In this document: positions 7,979 through 11,835 of the stretch, in pieces
Layout: each line of letters starts with the position of its first letter
How positions within the stretch are numbered: position 1 is the stretch's first letter
Source of the DNA: Saprospiraceae bacterium
GTDB taxonomy: Bacteria; Bacteroidota; Bacteroidia; Chitinophagales; Saprospiraceae
Length of the DNA stretch: 11,835 nt
NCBI GenBank assembly: GCA_016718205.1
Contig: JADKEB010000025.1
Location: forward strand, 1-11,835
Reading direction: 5' to 3'
Position numbers and translations under genes: made by a program
The notes under the pieces: generated by a model
Databases searched by the model: none
Told to the model about the DNA's origin: nothing
Seen by the model: only the letters and a program-made list of their open reading frames with translations

Positions 7979-8045
7979 TGGACTTGTAAACTTGTTTGCA
8001 AGCTATCCCTTTAATGGAGTTGTAAAATTGTTTTCAAAATTATCC
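7979..8045. repeat. two-copy 36-bp tandem repeat, each copy palindromic
   Basis: Copies 7979-8008 and 8015-8045 share TGGA-(C/G)-TTGTAAA and end in TATCC. The first contains CTTGTAAAC/GTTTGCAAG (7983-7991/7994-8002), a hairpin with one G-T pair and a 2-nt loop. The second preserves the symmetry less well. Confidence 0.65.
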
Positions 8046-8114
8046 ACACAAAACTTAATCCTTATTACTCCATACCATAACATCTTCCCCCAACTCTTTT
8101 TGCCTATACTCAAA

Positions 8115-8210
8115 GCCTAACTTCATAAGCTGTGTGCAAAGCACTTCTTTATTTGTCGGGCGCTTGCTCCTTTCAGTCCGCTGCGTTCGCCCTTTCACAG
8201 GTTATATGGC
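8115..8210. repeat. branched hairpin element
   Basis: ATAAGCTGTG (8125-8134) pairs with CACAGGTTAT (8196-8205) with one mismatch. Inside, GTGC/GCAC (8134-8137/8141-8144) and GGGCG/CGCCC (8158-8162/8188-8192) form separate stems. The left flank GCCTAAC (8115-8121) can pair with GTTA plus GGC at the right end, around an extra TAT. The overall size and outer motif recall an integron attC site, but the right core box does not fit. Confidence 0.6.
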
Positions 8211-8242
8211 ATACTGTCTCAGCCATAGACCAGAATGTTCCA

Positions 8243-8355
8243 GCCACTTGCTCTACTCATAGCGCTTCATGTTCATAGAGTACGCTCAACTCCAAATCCT
8301 TACCCAATTGTACACTATGCCCATGAACGCTATCTTCATCCTGACTCTAAGTGGC
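8243..8355. repeat. 113-nt imperfect hairpin
   Basis: Nested pairs: GCCACTT/AAGTGGC (8243-8249/8349-8355), ATAGCG-C-TTCATG/CATGAACGCTAT (8259-8271/8322-8333, one bulged C) and CATAGAGTAC/GTACACTATG (8274-8283/8310-8319, one mismatch). The loop is 26 nt. The outermost right arm can instead pair with 8455-8465, so it may compete with the next hairpin. Confidence 0.8.
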
Positions 8356-8367
8356 TTTGACGCAGTT

Positions 8368-8444
8368 ACATAGTATCTACCATATAGACAAGTACCGTTA
8401 CACTATATGTGCCATATTCCTTGTCATTATGTTAGATACTATGT
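8368..8444. repeat. 77-nt hairpin related to the 170-nt palindrome
   Basis: ACATAGTATCT/AGATACTATGT (8368-8378/8434-8444, perfect 11 bp), CATA/TATG (8381-8384/8428-8431), GACAAG/CTTGTC (8387-8392/8420-8425) and ATATG/CATAT (8405-8409/8413-8417). The unpaired segment TACCGTTACACT opposite TC is the same internal loop as in the 7604-7773 element, with two substitutions. Confidence 0.85.
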
Positions 8445-8488
8445 GTATATCAGCTTACATTCTGGCGGCTATGGCTGGCAGTATTTTC

Positions 8489-8584
8489 GCTGCTACCTGT
8501 ATCTGTGCCATCGCATCCACATCATGTATCCTTGCAGGAGCATTACATTTACATCATGAGTATGCATGGCACATCTACCGCAGC
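8489..8584. repeat. 96-nt imperfect hairpin
   Basis: GCTGC/GCAGC (8489-8493/8580-8584), GTGCCAT-C-GCAT/ATGCATGGCAC (8505-8516/8562-8572, one bulged C) and CATCATGTA/TACATCATG (8520-8528/8550-8558, one mismatch), with an apical TCCT-TGC-AGGA mini-hairpin (8529-8539). Confidence 0.8.
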
Positions 8585-8599
8585 TCATTTTATTTGTTT

Positions 8600-8689
8600 T
8601 GGTGGCGGCCATGTGGGTGCATCTAGTACGTACAGCCACATTCGTACCTCACATTACTCCTGTACGCACTATCTGCACCGCCGCCACTA
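8600..8689. repeat. 90-nt imperfect hairpin, GC-rich arms
   Basis: TGGTGGCGGC/GCCGCCACTA (8600-8609/8680-8689, one G-T), a 6-nt bulge (8610-8615), GGTGCA/TGCACC (8616-8621/8674-8679), a symmetric TC/TC internal loop, then TAGTACGTACAG/CTGTACGCACTA (8624-8635/8660-8671, one mismatch). The loop is 24 nt. This is among the most stable structures in the region. Confidence 0.85.
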
Positions 8690-8895
8690 AAATCTTCTTC
8701 CTGATATTACCACCTCTGGTGGTATGTTTTTTATGGCATGGTCAGGCTCAGGGCTGTATAACCTGACTCCCAGTGTTCGTACCTCACTGCTAATCTACCG
8801 AGCCTAAAGGCATCGGAGAAAATCCACTCCCTGTTTTCACCACTTCTAGTGGTCTGTTTTCAGTTGCATAGTTAAGAATCAGAGCTGTTTTCTTT
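8641..8895 (+). repeat. two diverged copies of a ~130-bp unit with a triplet-loop hairpin
   Basis: TTCGTACCTCAC recurs at 8641-8652 and 8776-8787. TACCACC-TCT-GGTGGTA (8708-8724) recurs as ACCACT-TCT-AGTGGT (8839-8853), both followed by TGTTTT. CAGGGCTGT (8749-8757) recurs as CAGAGCTGT (8880-8888). The unit is therefore 130-135 bp. Arm substitutions between the hairpins are compensated (CC/GG versus CT/AG), so pairing is kept. The second copy also has CCGA-GCCT/AGGC-A-TCGG (8798-8816). Confidence 0.7.
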
Positions 8896-8946
8896 TTTTA
8901 TTTATGCATTCTTTTTGAAATCGTCAGCATATTATTAGAATACTTT

Positions 8947-8954
8947 TATATTTG
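8947..8954 (+). promoter_or_regulatory. possible -7 element upstream of the right operon
   Basis: TATATTTG matches TAnnTTTG, but no TTG lies at the expected distance upstream. If used, it would leave a leader of about 190 nt before the ATG at 9151. Confidence 0.25.
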
Positions 8955-9150
8955 TCCTTGATAAATATAACCACATCCGTAACCGAACGTATAGCAAGCG
9001 TTTAATCGCGAATGTCATTAACACACTTTCGTATTTTGCTAGCATTTAATATGATTTGTAAATCACTAAGTTATATAATAAATTTTAAAAATGGGGTTTC
9101 GTCTGAAACAAAGCTCAGCGAAACAAAAATAAATATTAAAATAATCGCAT

Positions 9151-9806
9151 ATGAATGAATTTTGGATTGGCGTAATATCATCTATTGTCGCTTCAATACT
9201 CATCTTTATGACTTCGTTCTACTCGAAGAATATCAGAAGAATACTTGTTACTCTTCTTGGAAAATTAATCAGCATTGATATTGACCAAGTGTATCTGACT
9301 TCAAGAGACGCACAAAAAGATATTATGGCTGAAATCGAAAGAACCAACAATGTTAAAATTGTCATGGGCAGAGGTGGTGAGTTACAAAGGGAAACTTACA
9401 GCCGCCTTTTGCAAGTGACAAAAAATTATTCAAGCATACAAATTTTTGCTGCCAAGAACTGATGTTAAAGCCAATGAAATAAATTAAAAGTTTCCGTGAA
9501 AAATGAGATATTAGAATTTGACACAGCATTAGAGGAGGGATTTTTGGCAGAACAAATAGACGCTACAGTAAATTTCCTCAAAAGACGGTTAAAAATAGTG
9601 ATAACTTCAAAGTTAGATTATTTAACGCCCCAGATTTGGGCAAGATTGTCATAACAGATAACTATCTATTTTATTACTTAATAAAAAAGAATACTCATGG
9701 GAGGCAGAATAAAATGTTTAGGTGCAAAGTAGGCACCGAAACATATAATTCTTTTAATAGACTTTTTGATCTATATTTTACCAATAGTATTGCCATTCCC
9801 ACATGA
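9151..9806 (+). pseudogene. membrane-anchored protein, possibly PLD-like, frame broken three times
   Basis: About 215 residues when the frames are joined. Residues 5-23 (WIGVISSIVASILIFMTSF) form one membrane helix, with the bulk probably cytoplasmic. Then come EIERTNNVKIVMGRGGELQR, LPRTDVKANEIN, EGFLAEQIDATVNFL, NAPDLGKIVITDNYLFYYL, NTHGRQNKM and FNRLFDLYFTNS. The pattern of a strand with LP, a K/R-rich strand, a VITDxxLF strand and a final helix resembles the phospholipase-D-like fold used in several signalling or defence effectors, but no HKD motif is visible, so activity is uncertain. Frame changes lie near 9443-9447 (T run), 9479-9490 and 9575-9585. Its TGA overlaps the next ATG by 4 bp. 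It is the first gene of the right operon. Confidence 0.5.
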
Positions 9807-10658
9807 TTACCGAAGAAAAAGAATTGGAAATAATAAAAAAAATACAAATGATTGCGCACACAGCTCCCGCGATAAAGAGGGCTGTTGATTTGAAAGCCCT
9901 GCAAATCGCTTTTTTTGTTAAAGCGATTAGCAACATATATTTGTCTAAAAGCAATGAGACTTATAGCGACCTAAATAACTTTTCTGAACTATGTAGTCAC
10001 CTTTATAAGATTGATTTTTCTTCTGACATCAAGGCCGACGGTCTCGTTAATAGAAATTATTTGTTATAGTAAATCATCATGGCATTGGCAAGTTAACAAA
10101 AATAAAGAAGGAAGATGTAATCCAATACTTAGATGAAGAAATAAGAAGTGAAATAAAAATAAACAACCTCATTAATAATGATCCCTTCCCAATAATATTT
10201 GCTCCAATAATATACACAATAAAACAACTGTTTAATAAAAAATCGTTTTCTTGTGTACAAGGTTTGATGAACTATATAATCGTATTCTTGAAGATTGTGG
10301 CTGTTTTATTGGCGATAGAGAACAAAAAAATAATTTTTCCTTTATTAGAGAAAAATATAATTGTTTACTCGATGAAGTCGAAAATGACACGGTACTAGGA
10401 ATTTATCCAGAAGTGGGTACATCAGGAAAAAGAGAAGGTAAAAGTCCTTACGATTTGAGTGCATTTAGAACTGGATTTGCTTACTTATCATATGAGTTTA
10501 AAATACCAGTTTTGCCCATAGTGCAAGTGTTTGATGAATTTTTAAATATACATATTAAGGTATTGAACCCCAGTTTCATAAAAAAACTGAAGTCTGATGC
10601 TTTGCTTATAAAATCAGAAATGCAAAAGGCTATAAACTTGACAATAGAAAACTTATGA
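9803..10658 (+). pseudogene. acyltransferase-like (PlsC-type?) protein, frame broken twice
   Basis: About 285 residues in three frame segments: 9803 to ~10055, ~10055 to ~10250, and ~10250 to 10658. The middle piece starts LFVIVNHHGIGKLTKIKKED. The last contains NDTVLGIYPEVGTSGKREGK followed by DLSAFRTGFAYLSYEFKIPV and LPIVQVF. That order recalls lysophospholipid acyltransferases: an NH motif near the start, then a PEG-type block, then a hydrophobic strand with IPVxPI. However, the strict HxxxxD is not seen and the PEG block is altered to PEVGTSG, so this is a tentative fold assignment. Frame changes are near 10052-10069 and in the A/T runs at 10235-10250. The start overlaps the previous stop and the stop overlaps the next start, both as ATGA. 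Confidence 0.45.
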
Positions 10659-11199
10659 AAGTGATAACTTTATCAGGTAAAGACAGATCAGGTAAATCAT
10701 CTGTTGGTGAAATGTTCGCCAATTTAGGTTATCAAATTATCGAACTTTCAACTTGGGCGCGTGCCAAGTATTTAGCAGATAAACAATATCTCTCAATGAG
10801 CATGACCCAATACTATTCTGAAAATATAGAATTTTTAAATATCTCAATTCAAAAAAATTAGACGAAATAGTTATTAAAGGTGAAAATGAGAATTTAGTGT
10901 TAGTTGGTGTAAGAGCGTTGGACTTGCTTATAATAGTCAAAAATATTTTTCCAAATGTAATTTGCATTTTATGTAGAAGCCGATTTTGAACATAGATTTA
11001 ATCGTTATCTGGTAACAATACAGGATAGACCCTAGAGCCAATTAAGTCAAAAGATGATTTCTATCAAAACGATTTAACTCAGACTTCATGGGGCTTGTTA
11101 GATGTGAAAAAAGCGTCGGATTTAATAATTTACAACAATGGGAGTCTTGAAGACTTATCTTTGCAGTTTTCAAATAAAGTTTTACAACTCTTAATATGA
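10655..11199 (+). pseudogene. P-loop nucleotide or dephospho-CoA-type kinase, frame broken three times
   Basis: About 180 residues. The N-terminus MKVITLSGKDRSGKSSVGEM contains a P-loop, GKDRSGKS (8-15), as in small nucleoside monophosphate or dephospho-CoA kinases. Next come NLVLVGVRALDLLIIVKNIF (a strand-helix pair), ADFEHRFNRYL (arginine-bearing lid-like helix) and KSKDDFYQNDLTQTSWGL with KASDLIIYNNGSLEDL at the end, a C-terminus typical of such kinases (xADxxIxNxGSLEDL). Frame changes are near the seven-A run at 10851-10857, at about 10955-10985, and near 11030-11038, where an apparent TAG arises. ATGA overlaps tie it to both neighbours. The substrate cannot be told from the sequence. Confidence 0.65.
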
Positions 11200-11669
11200 A
11201 TTATAAAGATTTTACAATTTTTTGAAAAATCGTTTTTGAAAAACGGCAAATCAAAACCATAAAGTATATACATACAACGGGAACAGTAATCTCTGTGTAT
11301 TTAAATAAAAACAACGAATTTTTATTTGTTGAGCAGTTCCGTCCAATTTTCAATGAAGTATTCTTAGAATTTCCGGGTGGTACTCTTGACGAAGGAGAAA
11401 GCCTCGAAGATGCGGCGAAGAGAGAATTTATCGAAGAAACTGGACTAATCCCAAGAAAAGTTGAATTAGTTTTAACGGTAGTTCCTTCAATTGGCGCATC
11501 AGATGAGCAAATACATATATTTCAGGTCACTGAAATAAACGAAGACTTAGAAATTCAAAATGAAGATAAAATTACCTTGAAATGGATTAAAAAGGAAATT
11601 GCAATACAAATGATTAAAGACGGTAAAATTAGAGATGCAAAGACAATTATTGGAGTTCAAAACGTGTAA
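11196..11669 (+). CDS. Nudix hydrolase, ADP-ribose pyrophosphatase-like
   Basis: The Nudix box GX5EX7REUXEEXGU is perfect at 11379-11447, reading GTLDEGE, then REFIEETGL. It is preceded by VEQFRPIFNEVFLEFPGG, which resembles ADP-ribose and nucleoside-diphosphate-sugar pyrophosphatases. The clean frame runs from a GTG at 11295, but coding-like sequence (VFEKRQIKTIKYIHTTGTV) continues upstream in the same frame to an ATG at 11196 that overlaps the kinase stop by 4 bp. The only obstacle is an in-frame TGA at 11223-11225, placed between T6 and A5 runs, where one extra T and one missing A would restore the frame. The full protein would be about 157 residues, a normal Nudix length. It should cleave a nucleoside diphosphate linked to another moiety, using Mg2+ held by the box glutamates. 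Last gene of the right operon. Confidence 0.88.
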
Positions 11670-11835
11670 AATCGCTCAACAAAGCATCTACTCAAACCGC
11701 TCATTCATTCTTTAAAATTACTTGATTAAAAAAAACCGACCAGCAAATTTAATGCTCTCCTGGCTTAGTAAAGATCAAGCCTTGAAGGTTTCGGTGCAAA
11801 ATATGGTTTGATATCAGCGGATCACTATATTCCTG
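11670..11835. other. non-coding right end, nothing recognised
   Basis: No open frame, repeat or convincing terminator hairpin is seen in these 166 bases. An A8 run lies near 11729-11736. A gene may begin beyond the window. Confidence 0.5.

Larger units (their letters stand above)
7064..9150. other. 2.1-kb gene-free region between divergent operons, dense in hairpins
   Basis: No reading frame here has recognisable protein features; the open frames at 7195-7389 and 8351-8766 are low-quality and overlap strong palindromes. The central part is GC-richer than its surroundings (33 of 60 G+C at 8461-8520). It holds at least seven long imperfect inverted repeats, three sets of direct repeats and a terminator-like hairpin, listed separately. 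From 8896 to 9150 I see only an AT-rich leader to the right operon, a possible -7 element and a small GTTTCG/CGAAAC inverted repeat (9096-9101/9119-9124). At 7503-7603 and 8046-8114 nothing specific is seen. Confidence 0.7.

Noticed and set aside
8040..8048. Replication origin: TTATCCACA is a perfect DnaA-box consensus
   Set aside because: It is a single copy, with no cluster of boxes and no origin-linked genes nearby; probably chance within a short tandem repeat.
8115..8210. Integron attC site
   Set aside because: GCCTAAC fits the RYYYAAC box, but the right end reads GTTATATGGC, which does not fit GTTRRRY. No integrase is present, and the other hairpins lack both boxes.
7604..8689. Retron RNA or CRISPR array
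   Set aside because: No reverse transcriptase or Cas gene is present, and there are no regular identical repeats with unique spacers; the hairpins differ in size and sequence.
8351..8766. Small plus-strand protein genes in three overlapping frames
   Set aside because: The translations are low-complexity and rich in His, Cys and Ile, with no start context. They lie entirely over strong palindromes that explain the sequence better.

Overview
The window is AT-rich bacterial DNA, most likely from a Bacteroidota chromosome. The start of the left operon carries a TACCTTTG element (7083-7090, minus strand), which matches the Bacteroidota -7 consensus TAnnTTTG. The genes lack clear Shine-Dalgarno sequences, and the protein families fit a defence or accessory island.

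Layout. (1) 1-7063, minus strand: a compact six-gene operon. In transcription order it holds a 203-residue protein of unknown function, an XRE/ImmA-IrrE regulator-protease, an 81-residue duplicated-motif protein, an MmeI-type DNA adenine methyltransferase, a SIR2-like (putative NADase) protein and a Schlafen AlbA_2 protein that runs off the left edge. Gaps are 3-23 bp, with a 4-bp ATGA overlap between methyltransferase and SIR2. (2) 7064-9150: about 2.1 kb with no credible gene, packed with long imperfect hairpins, short tandem repeats and one good intrinsic terminator. The best hairpin (7604-7773) is a near-continuous 170-nt palindrome. A second hairpin (8387-8425) matches it minus exactly 33 nt of its tip. 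(3) 9151-11669, plus strand: four genes joined by three ATGA overlaps. They encode a membrane-anchored, possibly PLD-like protein, an acyltransferase-like protein, a P-loop nucleotide kinase and a Nudix hydrolase. (4) 11670-11835: no feature supported.

Reading frames are broken about fifteen times (one in the methyltransferase, four in SIR2, the rest in the right operon), often at homopolymers, while start/stop overlaps and motifs on both sides of each break are intact. I read most of these as indel errors in the sequence rather than gene decay, but this cannot be settled here.

How the parts may work together (inference): the left operon looks like a defence module. The methyltransferase would mark self DNA, and the translationally coupled SIR2 protein would provide an NAD-depleting response in place of a nuclease. 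The AlbA_2 protein would be an added effector or regulator, and the XRE/ImmA pair would control expression. The right operon is a second tightly coupled cassette of unknown purpose. The hairpin array lies between the two divergent operons and may hold a non-coding RNA or foldback mobile elements.
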